Assembly: GCF_041296385.1 (NCBI RefSeq)
Contig: NC_091013.1
Coordinates: 8,074,001-8,138,000 of the forward strand
Length of the DNA stretch: 64,000 bases
From: Aphelocoma coerulescens
Taxonomy: Eukaryota > Chordata > Aves > Passeriformes > Corvidae
Direction: 5' to 3'
How positions within the stretch are numbered: the first letter of the stretch is position 1; each line of letters opens with the position of its first letter. Positions 44,701-55,740 of the stretch are shown here, piece after piece. Position numbers and translations under genes: made by a program. The notes under the pieces are model-generated. The model saw nothing but the letters and a program-made list of their open reading frames with translations, was not told where the DNA came from and searched no databases.

Positions 44701-46888
44701 TTTTGGAAGTGCCTGTGGTTTGACTGCTGGCTCTATAAATGGGATTCAGATAGCAGTGCCCGACTTCCCTCAGTTTCCCTGCCTGCTGCCTCTCTGCATG
44801 GTGCTGAGGAAGGACATGAACTCAGTCCAGCCCCCAGCCATGGGGGCTGAGGAGGCTGAGGAGGTCTGGCTGCCTTTCCTGCCTTCCCAGTGTTGTAATC
44901 CAGAAATGAAGTGTACATCAGGATTGCTAAATAAAAGAGTGCAGGAGTTGATTCATGTTCCCAAGACAAGGGACACTAAATAGTTTGTATGTTGGTATTT
45001 CCTGTAAAGCAGAGTGGCTGTGCATAAATAATACAGCCTTGGGTCTTCTCTGGGCCCAAAGGCCCTGTGGCCTTAAAATATGACTGTGACCCCTTGCACA
45101 TTTTTTTCCCAGTTTAAAGCAACTGAAGTAACAGGAGGGCTGTGTTGCAGCACACCGGAGCTGACTTTTATGGTATGAAAATTTATGGCATAGCATGAGA
45201 TACAACTTAAAGGCTTCAGGTTTGCTGGGGTAGCACTGGAGATAGATAGTGGGGATAGCAGGAGGAGCCCAGGCTGCTGTAGTGTTTGTCATCTGCTCTG
45301 GGTCAGAGTCAAGGAGCAGAGGTAAAATTCATCAGTGAACGTGGTCCTGTGCCCCACGCTTCACCCAGCTGCCTGGCTGTTTGTTTGATGTTTGTACCCA
45401 CAGGCACCAAACGCAGCTGCACAGGTTGTTTGCATCTTCCTTTTGCATCCTCAACATGGTCCAAGTTGCTCCTTTTTCCAAATGTACAGTCAGCAGCTTT
45501 TGAAAAGCAAAAGGGAGAAACCCCTCTGCAAGCAAAGATACAAACAGAAGAAAAGCTGCCAACCTATAAACGGTGCTTTGGCCCTGCAGAACTTTTGCCA
45601 GTGATCTCCACCAGCTGAGCTGATGGTGTGGCTGGTAGCTGTACCAAACCACCCTTCACCAAGCATCCAGAGATTTGCACATTGTCAGGGTCAAGAGGTG
45701 ACTGTGGCCTCTTAACAGGTGGAAAATGACCTCTGCCCCTTGGGGTGACTAGTGTGGCTTTCATCCTCATCTGCTCCCTGTGGTAATGCCCTTCTTCATC
45801 CATCCTGGCCTGGGGCTTCCTTTACCTCTCCTGTCTGCTAATGCTGGGTACTTCCCATTTCTATCCAGGCAATGACAGGAGGAGGCTGGCACTGAAAACC
45901 TGTGTCATCCCGTTGATGTTTACGTCTCCAGCATCCAGCTCTTTGCTGCCTTTGAGATCCCAGAAGAGAAAGTGCAGGGAAAATCTGGCCCTGCTGGCAC
46001 TGCTGTGCAGTCAAGAGCAGCCTTGGACCTGTGTGACTGTGGCCACCACTTTCCCTGGGCTGTGCTGAGGCAGGAATGAAGGTTGTCCTTCAGAGGGTTA
46101 GAGCAGACCCACATGGGGGTAAATTAGCACAGGGCCAGCACAAAATTATTCCTTTTTCCCTGGCAAGTCCTGAGCTCCCTGACTGAAGCCCTGAAAATGC
46201 TCAAAGGAGGTGCTGGCAGAATAGTTTCAGCCCAGCCAAACCCCAAGTATTTTCTTCCAGCTCCATTTGGAGAGCCAGCTGAATCAGTTTTTGAAATGCT
46301 TCCCTAAATATTCAGCCAGAGATGTGGAAAACTTCTGTACAAAGATGAAAAAGGAAGGCGTGCAAAGACTCTGATGTGTAGTGCTGTGTTAAGAGCAGCC
46401 ATCCCCACCTGCCCTGGCTCTGTCTCACAGCCCCAACCTTTGCTTCTGCATAGTCTGGGTATCCTTGACCAACACAGTCAGCCTCTGGATGAAATGTCAC
46501 TACCTCTGCCACGGGGAAAACATTCCAGAGGCTCGTTGTGACACTTGGTCGTTTGTGCAGTACTGAAGGATGGAAAGTGTTATACATGTGTTATGTATTA
46601 TTAACTCAGAGAGTTTCTGATTTCTAGTACCATGAATGATAGTCACAGATGTGCAAGGGCCCGCATAGTTTGTAGCCGAGGTAAGATAGAATATGGATAC
46701 TCTTGAACTTTCTGTCAGCTATTTTTAATTCAAAATCAGATTTGGAACTGAGATTCAGCCTTTGCTCTTTAGTTATCCAAACAATAAAATTAAGGCCAAA
46801 GCCAGATGAACTTAGGGAAAGTTAAGGTTCAGATCATATCAATGACTGTACCTCAGGCCCAAATTTAACATGCTGATACTTTTTCTCC
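41763..46888. other. Unique non-coding sequence, no gene seen
   Basis: About 5.1 kb of balanced sequence. A GGAAATTTCCTGAAATTTC near-repeat occurs at 42540-42558. An open frame of 232 codons at 43635-44333 is Ser/Cys-rich with no recognisable domain. The segment 46.6-46.82 kb is AT-richer with weak regulatory texture. No transposon recognised. Confidence 0.5.
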
Positions 46889-47160
46889 TTGCTTTTAAAC
46901 TGTGTGAGGGACTTCCTCCTCCTTTTTACAGAAACCAGATGTGGGTTATTTTTTGAATGGCATTTCATGGCAATGTATATCCTGGCTAACGTGCCTGATT
47001 TTCACTCCACGAAACAAAAAAAGAAAGAAAAGCCAACATTGCTTGGAAGTATTAAAATGGCAACTGTGGATGGGAGCAAGATTCAACGCAATGGAAAGCA
47101 GATTAGATTAAGCGAACTGTTGAAAATTTATTCTTCTGGTTAATTTTATCTGTAAAATTG
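46889..47160. promoter_or_regulatory. Candidate conserved non-coding element
   Basis: Contains GTATTAAAATGGC, GCAGATTAGATTAAGCG (around 47098-47114), and ATTTATTCTTCTGGTTAATTTT. It overlaps an 84-codon open frame with no domain, which I treat as incidental. The texture, with TTAGATTA-type bicoid/OTX-like words, suggests regulatory DNA. Inference only. Confidence 0.36.
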
Positions 47161-47269
47161 TCCTAAAGACTAATATTGTCAATTCTCATTTGGCTCTGTA
47201 GGACCCTGCATGAATCCAAATCCATCCTTTTTTGGCAGGCCTTTTTATCACCAGTGGTACAGTGACATC

Positions 47270-47640
47270 TAAGTGTCAGGAAGATGGGCCAGTCGGAGCA
47301 TAGAAAATTGATTTGAGCAGCACCATCCCCCCTTGGCTGGCTGCAGATAAACAGTTCAGCTAATACGCTGCTCCCGACCTCTTTGGGGCTCTATTTGAAT
47401 ATGATCTAATACGGCAGCTGCTTGGCTGCAAATGCTGAAGGTAAAGTAGTCCCTGAGAAGTTTTGCTTTTTCCTTGCATTTTTAAAGGTGGGGCAAATGA
47501 GTAAAAGAAAAGACTTGCAACCATGAGGGTCTTACACACAAAACGCCCTTGTGCCGTTTGCTGATTAGTGATTTTTTTAAAAATACTGAAAATAAGGAAA
47601 AATTATCTCTGTCAGACATGAAGGTACACAAGCACAATCA
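47270..47640. promoter_or_regulatory. Candidate conserved non-coding element
   Basis: Holds AAAATTGATTTGAGC, CAGATAAACAG, CAGCTAATACGC, TTGAATATGATCTAATACGG and GCTGATTAGTGA words with several retained CpGs. No frame or repeat explains it. With the preceding block it forms about 750 bp of enhancer-like sequence. Confidence 0.38.
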
Positions 47641-48719
47641 AGCTATCATTTTAGCTCTTTTTCTTGCCCAAAGATTGCTTTCCAAACTACCTGAGTAAAT
47701 GATATGCTTGAGACATTGTTTTGGAAAAGATTTGCATGGGTGCTGACAGCTGCTCCGAGGGGCACGGAGGCAGCCCTGCTTCCTGCAGGAAGGAGTGTGA
47801 GTTCCCATCTGCTCTGGGCCTTTGCCTGGTTTTGGATGAGGGAGCAATCGAGCATGGAGGGAGGCAGGAAATACGTAAAAGGCAGAGGCTGCCACTCGTC
47901 TCTCTCTTCTTTTCTTCCCTTTTTGAGATCAGGGGATTCAAGCGCTCCTGCCATTCATCTTCCTTCCCGTCTGCTCCCGGGGCTGCTGTGCTCCATGCAG
48001 CTTCTTCGAGTGCTGTCATCCCTGCAGAATCCAAGTGCCTTCCAGTAGGGCATTACACGAAGTGACTAACATCTGTCACATGTGGCTCATTCTTTCCCTC
48101 AATCAGCCTCAATCAGCTTTTCTGCAGGCAGCATTTCCTATCTGCAAATAACAGCCATCACGGAGGCTGGCAGGATGGTTGCTTTCTCCTCTTCTCCTTT
48201 TCCAGCTTTATTCTTATTTTCTCCCGTTGTTTTGCACTCCTTTTTGTTTTCTTCGTGCTCACCACCACTGCCATTATTACCATTATTTGCTTTGTGCTCT
48301 GGATCCTCAGGAAATCTTCTTTCCTCTCTTTCCTTAAGCCATTTCTTGATCCTTTTCATCTTTCTTTCATTTCCTCTTGTGACCATCTGCCTCTTCCCCT
48401 CTTCCCACCACCTCCCCAGCCCTTCACGCACCTTCTTCCCCATGCACTGTACTAGGACACCTGGCCCCTGCCTCTACCCCAGGTTGTGTTGTGCTGGTAA
48501 AGAAACCTCTGAACCTGCCAGGTCCCACCAGCACCTGGGACTTATTTCTTCAGTCAGTGCCCTTTATATGCTGATTCAAACTAGAGGCACATGGAAGGAA
48601 AGGCAGCCAGGTATGGTCACACACATGATCCTACCACCATCTCCCAAACAGACCATGATTAGGAAACAGAAGGCTGTTTGCACTCCTGTCCTGCTCTCAC
48701 CATGCTGGTTGTTTTTGAC
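47641..48719. other. Unique non-coding sequence, no gene seen
   Basis: Pyrimidine-rich on the + strand around 48.18-48.45 kb, which creates long Ser/Leu/Phe/Pro-rich open frames, including one of 239 codons (48082-48801). Compositional bias is the likely reason. Short direct repeat CTCAATCAGC twice near 48099-48117. Confidence 0.5.
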
Positions 48720-48785
48720 AAGGTTTCTTGTCCTCAGTACATTTTTCTTGCCCTCTGTAAAATGGGGACAGTGCTACAGACTGCT
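48720..48785 (+). mobile_element. MIR-like ancient SINE fragment
   Basis: TTTCTTGTCCTCAG then CCTCTGTAAAATGGGGACAG resembles the MIR core words for CTCAGTTTCCTCATCTGTAAAATGGGG with a rearranged spacer. It lies just left of an antisense CR1 piece. Only the second block is strong. Confidence 0.42.
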
Positions 48786-48837
48786 TGGGTTCAGTGTTTG
48801 AGGGTAGGAAGAAACATCAAGGGCAGAACACAGCTTG

Positions 48838-48978
48838 TAGAGTCACAGAGTCATTGAATGGATGGGGTTGGAAGTGACCTTAAAGATCCCCTAGTTCCAA
48901 CCCCCCTGCCATGGGCAGCGACACCTTTCTCTAGACCAGATTGTTCAGAGCTCTGTCCAACCTGGCCTTGATCCCAAG
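48838..48978 (-). mobile_element. CR1 LINE 3' end fragment, antisense
   Basis: Unmistakable avian CR1 tail on the minus strand. On + it reads AGTCACAGAGTCATTGAATG, GGGGTTGGAAGTGACC, TTAAAGATCCCCTAGTTCC, CCCCTGCCATGGGCAG, ACACCTTTCTCTAGACCAG and GTCCAACCTGGCCTTGA. About 140 bp, 5'-truncated, no coding remnant. Its high similarity to the common form suggests a younger copy than the one at 35.4 kb. Confidence 0.94.
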
Positions 48979-49049
48979 CCCTTCTCTAGCGATGACCAGG
49001 ATAACACTGCAGGTGGCCGAGTCGAGCCAACACAAACTTAAATCTGACC

Positions 49050-49440
49050 TCCTGTTCCAACCTAAGTAAATGCCTTGCTCACTTTCCCTGCCTTTGAGAG
49101 AGAAAACATCACCTGAATTAAACATGAGAGTGGAGGTGCCCTCCTCGGTCATCACATTCAATCCCTTGCTGTGGGTGGACGAGGTGCAGTATAATCCCTT
49201 TCACAAACGTATTGAGTTGGATGTTAAAAACAGGGAGTTATTATCCCTCCCCCTCAAAACAGCTGATGCTTCAGAATTTAGATGTGCGAGAAAGGAGCAC
49301 AAGATGCTTTCTTTCTCAGCTGAAATTTCAGCAATAAGGGAGAAAATTTATCCGAAAGCTCCAATATTCTGCTCTAACTGAGCAGTCTGAAAAGTTTGGA
49401 TTTCAGAAGCAGGTAATTTTCTTTATTAAAAAAATAGGCA
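49050..49440. promoter_or_regulatory. Weak candidate conserved non-coding element
   Basis: Contains CACAAACGTATTGAG, GGAGTTATTATCCC and GAATTTAGATGTGCG words with some retained CpGs. It overlaps a 103-codon open frame without a recognisable domain. Evidence is motif content only. Confidence 0.28.
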
Positions 49441-51410
49441 TATAGGCATAGAGAAAATTACTGATTCGAGGGTAATCTGTACAGGTTTTTTTTACAATAT
49501 GATCTTAGATGGACAAATAGCAAGAGAGAGCCTATTTACTGGCAGATGCTTTAACCAGAACATCACCTGCACATCCCTCTCATTTAGCAGAGACATTTGG
49601 TCCCACACCTGCCCAGCTCCAATCTATTATGCAGCATCTTAGCAGTGGCTGAGATTTTTGCAAACCAAAGTTTACTCGCTTGTGCTGACTTTAACCAATG
49701 GTCAGCTAAGAGGAGACAGTTTAAAAAATCTAAACATTTAAACATTTTGTGATTACGAACATTCTGCCTCTTTATTTTAAATCTTGTCTTGCTTCCAAAC
49801 TTGCTTGTAACTCCTTTCCCCTGAAGGAGCTGAGTAAAAGCCCTGCTTGCTGGGCTGAGTCTGAAGGACATATTCTTCCTTTCCCTCACCTTCAGTTTTT
49901 CCTTTGGGTTGGTGAATCAGTGAAAACCAGAATGTTCCTGTGGCTTTAATCTTTTCTTCCAAGCAGTATATGCTGAGGTGCAGATGCCTGGCCTGTGCTG
50001 TAGCTCTGCACTGTGCTCCCATGATCAGTGGGAATGGTTTTAAGTCATCTCCCACCCATCCTGTCTGCAGTGGGTATAACCATAATTGCTCTGAACTTGA
50101 CGTGTTTCAGGACTCCAGCACCTGGAGAAGAAGCCACTTTTGGGACTGTCTATTTCTGACCTACACAACATTTCCAACGAATTCATGCCCAGGAAATTCA
50201 CATCTCTTTCATTTAGTGCATGATGAAGACATCCCCCAGTAGGATGCAGCAGGGTCCTTGAGCCAACTGGAGATGGTGGAAAGCATCCCCAGCCAGCCAG
50301 CTGAAGGATGCAGCCCTGAGATGCAGCACACACAGGGACTGACTGCCCTTGGGGATGCCCAGAGGCAATGAGGGACTTGGAGGTGCCTCCCTCCAGCAGC
50401 CAGCATCTTTCCCCTCATTCCTGGTCAGCTCCGGGCAGCTGGCCTCCCTCCCAGGGCTGATTTCTTGTAAGCCCTGGGCCAGCTGGTGGTGAGTGGGGAT
50501 CAGCAGCAAAGCAGTGCACTGGGTTTGCATTTTGGCATCTCATTCCTGGCGTCTCGTCAGCTTGGCCACTAGCAAGCACACAGACGGTAGGGAGGAGCAG
50601 AGCATCTTCAGAGAACTAAGGCCCTGCCACGAGCCAGGCTTGCCTGGGGACACACCAAAAGGCAATGGGAAAAGAGTGGCTGCCTCGTGCTTTTCCTGTC
50701 CTCGATGTGTGCGCTGCTGCTGAATTCAGGGTGTCACCTGGGTTGGCGCAGATAACATCTCAGTGGAGAGGCTCCTTCCTGCTGCACAGGGAACTCTCCT
50801 TATTAGACAGATAAGATTTGTATTTATTGTTGGTTTGTCATGTCAACAGAGGTGCTGAGGGTGGCTAGAGGGGTGTGAGCTGGCTGCTCTGCTGTCGGAG
50901 ATGGTGCCACTCCTCCCACAGGAGTTTAGGCTAAACCTGAAAAGGTGCATGTGAGATGCTGTCCCACATTCCCTCCCCTCACCCACATCATAGGAAATCC
51001 TTATCAGTACAAAGAGCCCAAGGGATGCAAGGAGAGCTGAAAGGGAGTTGTTCTCTGCCTTTCCCAGGAAGCTGGGAGTCAGGACTGTCACAGCCTGATC
51101 CTTCTCTCACCACTTGTGTAAGACGGTGCAAATCCTCTGCTTTTATGGAGATAGACCACCGCAGAGCAGGGACCAGGGAGGGGAGAACTGGGCTTAGCAC
51201 GCTGAATTACGCTGCCAGCACCACGTTCTCAGCATGACAGGCAAAGGGACTTGCTCTTATGCCTGGTTTCCCTCCTCGGCAGAAGAAAGGAGTGTCAGGA
51301 AAGGAAATCAGGGTTAATCCAGGCAGCCGGCTCAATGGCTGGCACGGGTACGCGTCTGTCCTTTGTACTGTCAGCTTGCAGCAATATCACACTCATGCAG
51401 AGGGTGTTGC
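49441..51410. other. Unique non-coding sequence, no gene seen
   Basis: About 2 kb of balanced sequence without recognised repeat or exon. A CTTATTAGACAGATAAGA word near 50799-50816 includes a GATA-type site. Confidence 0.5.
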
Positions 51411-51600
51411 TCTGGGGCATTGGTGTAGAAAGAGCCAATCAAACCCTATTTATCAGCTTTGGCTTCTCAAAGCCCGAGCTGACGCAGCACTGGATTTTTA
51501 TTTTACCGATTTAACACCAGGATTTATGGGTCGTGTACAACCGCACATTGCGGGGCACCATCTAAATAAGTATTTATCATGTAGGAAGAGGCCCTGAAGG
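51411..51600. promoter_or_regulatory. Candidate conserved non-coding element
   Basis: AGCCAATCAAACCCTATTTATC, TTTTTATTTTACCGATTTAAC, GGATTTATGGGTCGTG (HOX/CDX-like TTTATGG), a small CCGCA-CAT-TGCGG inverted repeat near 51541, and CTAAATAAGTATTTATCATG. Dense AT-rich words with CpGs and no repeat. Enhancer reading is inferred. Confidence 0.38.
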
Positions 51601-52680
51601 CAAGCAGTGCTTAGCACCATGTAGCCCCTTGTCCTTGCATCAGCTTCACACAGGCAGCCTGGCTGTCACAAGGAGAGCTCCCCCCTCGATTTTACATTGC
51701 TGCAGATGGGCTGGCGAGTGTTCTTTGCCGCGGACACACATGGGTCAGTTCAGCAGCTGGTGGGCTGCTCTCTCAGTGAGCACCACGCCTCGAGGTACCC
51801 ACAGCTTCGCTGGCAGCCTCGAGCCATCTGCAGACCTGCACTGGGCATGCTGCACTCATGGCAGTGATAGAAACTGTCCACAGAGGAAAAGCTGGTTGAT
51901 GCCATCAAAAAGGCATCGTGTCTCCCGGGCTGTCCAGGGACTGTGACTTGTGCACAAGCCACTGCTTTCCCCTCACTGTGCTCCAAGGAAGCGCTTAACC
52001 ACGCTTAGTCTGTGCATCAGGGAGCTGTTCCCAGAGGAGACTAGGGCTAGGGCAAGAAAGGCTTGGGGAAAGCCAATAGGACTGGTGTGGGGGTGGTGTT
52101 TCGGTGCCTGACACACACACGTGCTGCTGATGCATTTCTTCAGTAACTCTGCTTCATCTGCTGTGCATCCCAGCCTTCTCGCTGCTGGCTGGTGACACTT
52201 GCCTTGGCATGGGCAGGCAAGAGATGAAAAGTTTCATATTGCTTGTGATATATTCCTGTAATAGGATTCAGTGGAGCCTTTGCTGGAAAATAACTGGTGG
52301 TTCACATTTCTGCTCTCTTCGTTTGCTCTTCTTAATCAGCATTAGAAGAACTAAATTTGTCTCCCTCTTCTTATGCTCTGTACAACTTTGACTTGCTGCA
52401 TTTTCCCCACATGCAGGATATAGTAGAAAGTGGAAGTGGAGACCTCAGTGTTAATCTCACAGGGAAGAAAATAGAAGCATGGGAAATTCCTGTCTTAGAA
52501 TAAAAATATCCCTCTCCCTCAGCCACATCATTTCAATGCTCTATCGCTCCAGCTTTCCATGCTTACTTCATCCTTTCTGCTCTGTTATTTATGACCCTAG
52601 ACCAAAATGGGAGGAAGAGAGATCTTGTGTATTGAGTTTTATTTCTTTGTATGAATAAACTTTTTTTTCTTTATTCCACA
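51601..52680. other. Unique non-coding sequence, no gene seen
   Basis: Balanced sequence turning AT-rich after 52.2 kb. No exon, repeat or strong regulatory block recognised. Confidence 0.5.
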
Positions 52681-53330
52681 CTATTTTAATTTTTTTTTAA
52701 TTACCCCTAAAGCTCTCTTTTCTCCCGCTAATAAGAAATCCGACATCCGAATTTTGCCTTTCAGCCTTTGCTTACATCTCGCATCCTGTCTGACTTCAAT
52801 AATAGGACGCAAACGTAACACAGGATGGATTCGATCCAAACCAGAGGAAACCAGATGTGATACCAAGACTCACTCTCCCAGTGGCTGGATCTGCATCTCC
52901 GGCGGCAATCAGGATACTCCAAAGGCAGCTCTGGCCGTATCCCTCCGTCAGAGCCCAGGGAAAGGGCAGGAGCGATTCATTAAAAACCCACCGCCGTGCG
53001 CTGGCGTGCAAGCCTGAATGAATGTCACCGTTTTCATTACGGAAAAAGAGAGACCAAAGAGAAAATATGACAAAGTACATCTCGCCTGGCTGTTGATCTT
53101 TAAGCAACAGCGTGATTAGCAGCGTCTTCCCCTTTACATTTCAAAGCGCCGGAGCACAATGGCAGGGAGATAAACATCCAGAGGTGCTGCCTTGCTGAAA
53201 GACATCTTTCTGACAGCGCATTACGGCTCCTGCCTCCCTCACCGGAAAGAACATGAGGTTTTAGTCAACGATGAAAGAGGAAAAGCCACACTTTATCTAC
53301 CATAAACAGTTGCCTATTTGTATTTGTTTT
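52681..53330. promoter_or_regulatory. Candidate CNE cluster, long
   Basis: About 650 bp of motif-dense sequence: TTAATTACCCC, CCCGCTAATAAG, CTTCAATAATAGG, GCGATTCATTAAAAAC, CCTGAATGAATG, TTTTCATTACGG, GTTGATCTTTAAGC, GTGATTAGCAG (near 53112) and GCGCATTACGGC. CpGs are well retained throughout and no frame or repeat explains it. With the 10.4-11.7 kb cluster it is one of the two best enhancer candidates in the window. The target gene is unknown. Confidence 0.45.
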
Positions 53331-54172
53331 TCCCCCAATGAGTGCCATCTTTGAAACGACGCTCCCCCGCCATTCTTTAGCAGCCGGGAGACCGAAGCCG
53401 CTTTCCCACGGACTTACAGGGCCCCGACTCCTTCTCAGAGGGAGCTGCAGCTGCTGGGAAAAATAAAACATCCCTGACTCCTCTCTTTGCCTGTACCGGG
53501 TACTTCGCCTTTCTCCCCTATGCCTCCCAGGAAGAGGCCGAACCTTCTTCCACAAGGCGGCCACGAGCCAGCACCCCTTCGTGCTTCCCGATCAAGAAAA
53601 CGCAAGCCAGCTCCCTTATTCGAGAGTTATTGGCTGTGACAGCTGCATCAGCTTAGACAGGATTAAAAAAAGGGGGGAAAAAAAAGGAAAAGAGAGAAAA
53701 CCCCTCCTTGCTTCTGAAATTACTCGCAAAGTCACCTTTTTAATGCTAACACACACAGAACGCGCTCAGCCACTGATTTCAGCAGACCATATGCTGCCAC
53801 TGCTGCTGGCCAGGTCCTAAGGGATGAATTTTTTTTCCCCTTCAGCAAGCCTCCAGAAATGTCATAGAAATTTATATGCTTATTCACAGAGCCGATAAAG
53901 CAGAAAACCGGTGTTTCAGCTATTTTTGTTTTGCTTTGCAGATGGACAGTAAAAGACATAAATCTCCTTCCCGCCATTCCAAATCCCTGCCTGGCTCCTT
54001 TTTTTGTGCCGAACCACCGGACCTACAGGACTTGCCTGAGGTCCATAAGCCAGCCCTCCTCTTCACTTAGGGACGAGTAGAAGAGTGAAACGCCCGGAAT
54101 CTCCCAGGACACGACCAGTGCCTCCACTGATGAGCTGAGGCACAATTTTCTGCGCAGCCACCAAGGCGGGAC

Positions 54173-54175
<3 letters not shown>
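53331..54175. promoter_or_regulatory. Candidate conserved non-coding element
   Basis: Continuing regulatory texture: CGAGAGTTATTGGC, TGTGACAGCTGCATC (MEIS/TGIF-like), GAAATTACTCGC, TTTAATGCTAAC, AGCCGATAAAGC and GACATAAATC words. Purine-rich run at about 53665-53700. No coding frame supported. Confidence 0.35.

Positions 54176-54218
<43 letters not shown>
54176..54218 (+). repeat. Poly(T) tract, 43 nt
   Basis: The longest homopolymer in the window, uninterrupted. It may be the complement of a retroposon poly(A) tail, but neighbouring sequence does not match a SINE or a retrocopy. Exact length is uncertain because such tracts are error-prone in sequencing and assembly. Confidence 0.95.
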
Positions 54219-54221
<3 letters not shown>

Positions 54222-54640
54222 ATCTTTGACGGAGGAAGAAAAGCAAGCTGCACGCCCCGGGGCTGTCCCTGCTCCTACCCCTTCCCGTGTTAGCGTCCCA
54301 GCTCTGATAAGAGGCACGCAGCTCTCCCATGACGTTATCTGATGCGTGCCCCGATTTACAGCTCTGTGGCACACACCTCCATAAATCAGGACAAAGCCCT
54401 TCGGGGAGCCCGGCTGGGCCCCTCCTGAAGTGCACACGGGTTGCAGACCCGAGTGATATTTTAGACACGTTTGACATTTAACCTCAGGAAAAGCAATATG
54501 AGGGAGAGAGGGGGGACCGTGGCTAAATCTCCCTCCCAGCTGTATTTACAGCACAGCGTGTGCTTGCAGCCCATTGGAAAACGCGCCTTGCATGGCACAT
54601 CACCAGGGAAATTTAGGATCAGCAACAGAGGCCTGTTGAC
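54219..54640. promoter_or_regulatory. Weak candidate conserved non-coding element
   Basis: Contains AGCTCTGATAAGAGG, CATGACGTTATCTGATGCG (CRE-like and GATA-like words side by side), CCATAAATCAGG and GACATTTAACC with several CpGs. Regulatory function is inferred. Confidence 0.3.
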
Positions 54641-55189
54641 TTGCTGACTAAAGGAGGCAGCAGGAGGGCTCCTGGCGGAGGGCAGGAGGTGGTTTTATTT
54701 CAGTGGATGGCGCTGCGGCTCCCAGGGAAAAGTCTGCTGGGAGTCATCCCCTCCCTGGTCCTGCATTTCCCATGCTGTTGCTGCGAGTGCAGCTGGCAGC
54801 TTTTCCTTCTCCAGGCAGGGCAAGCCTGGGTGCTGCTGCAAACCCATCAGCCTCAGTGCCCCACCAGCAGGTCTCACTGCCCCCCACCCCGGGAGAGCCC
54901 CTTGGGTGCTGCCTGAGACCCGGAGCAGGGAAGGGGTGTCCTGGCTGCAGCTCAGCAGTGGTGCAGCTTTGAGTTCCTGCTGCAATTCCCTGGTTACAAA
55001 CACCCCTGGATCACAGCTGCTGGGATGGCTTGTCTGCACAGTCACAGAGAAAAGGGGACAGCCATGCCATGCTGGGGAGCAGAGAAATTAGGAATAAACC
55101 CAAACCCAGCAGGAAGAGAGGATTGTGCCTCTGCGTCTCACAGAAAGCTCGGTGGTTTAGGCAGCCCGTCGTCCTGGCTAATAACAGTA
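54641..55189. other. Unique GC-rich non-coding sequence
   Basis: No recognised gene or repeat. GC-rich with short anonymous frames on both strands. Confidence 0.5.
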
Positions 55190-55740
55190 AGCCAAATATT
55201 TAACTAAGATCTCATGATAGTGAGGAGCTTGGCAGAAGGAGGCCTGCAGAAAGCAAGCACTTTCTCTCCAAAGCCTGTTTTCTCCTTATTTAAAAAGGAG
55301 GAAACAGGTCAGCTGTCGTATCTGCCAAGGTCAGAAGCTCAATTTGTATTTCAGAGCTCGGGAAAGGTGAATGCACCAGAGCTACATCCCTGATGGAAAC
55401 AATCACTCATTCTAATAAGGCTGGCAGAGGCTGGAGCCTGCCTTGTTCAGATACAATTATTACAGCCCGGGTGTCAGATTACTGAATCTATTAGCCGGGA
55501 ATCAGCTGTTATTTCAGAGCAAGACAGCTATCCTACAGGCAGTTGTGATGTACATCATGCGTGACGCCCGGGCCCAGCTTACCCCGCCGGCACGGAGGGG
55601 CAGGAGGGGGGCAGGACCACCTAAGCTGCTAAGGAAAAAGCCCGTGGCAGTGATCTCTAGACACAGCTACATCTATCAGATCGTGACACCAGCATTGCGA
55701 TGATTGGGGAATATCGTTGCCAAACGGCTCGATTTGCTGG
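55190..55740. promoter_or_regulatory. Candidate conserved non-coding element
   Basis: The right two thirds (55.36-55.74 kb) are dense in CATTCTAATAAGG, ACAATTATTACAGCC, CAGATTACTGAATC, TATTAGCCGGG, GATGTACATCATGCGTGACG and GCGATGATTGGGG. CpGs are retained. It overlaps an 86-codon open frame with no recognised domain. Likely regulatory, by inference. Confidence 0.4.

Noticed and set aside
48082..48801. Longest open frame, 239 codons, + strand
   Set aside because: Ser/Leu/Phe/Pro-rich because the DNA is pyrimidine-rich. No recognisable domain, and the frame runs through the MIR-like fragment into unique sequence.
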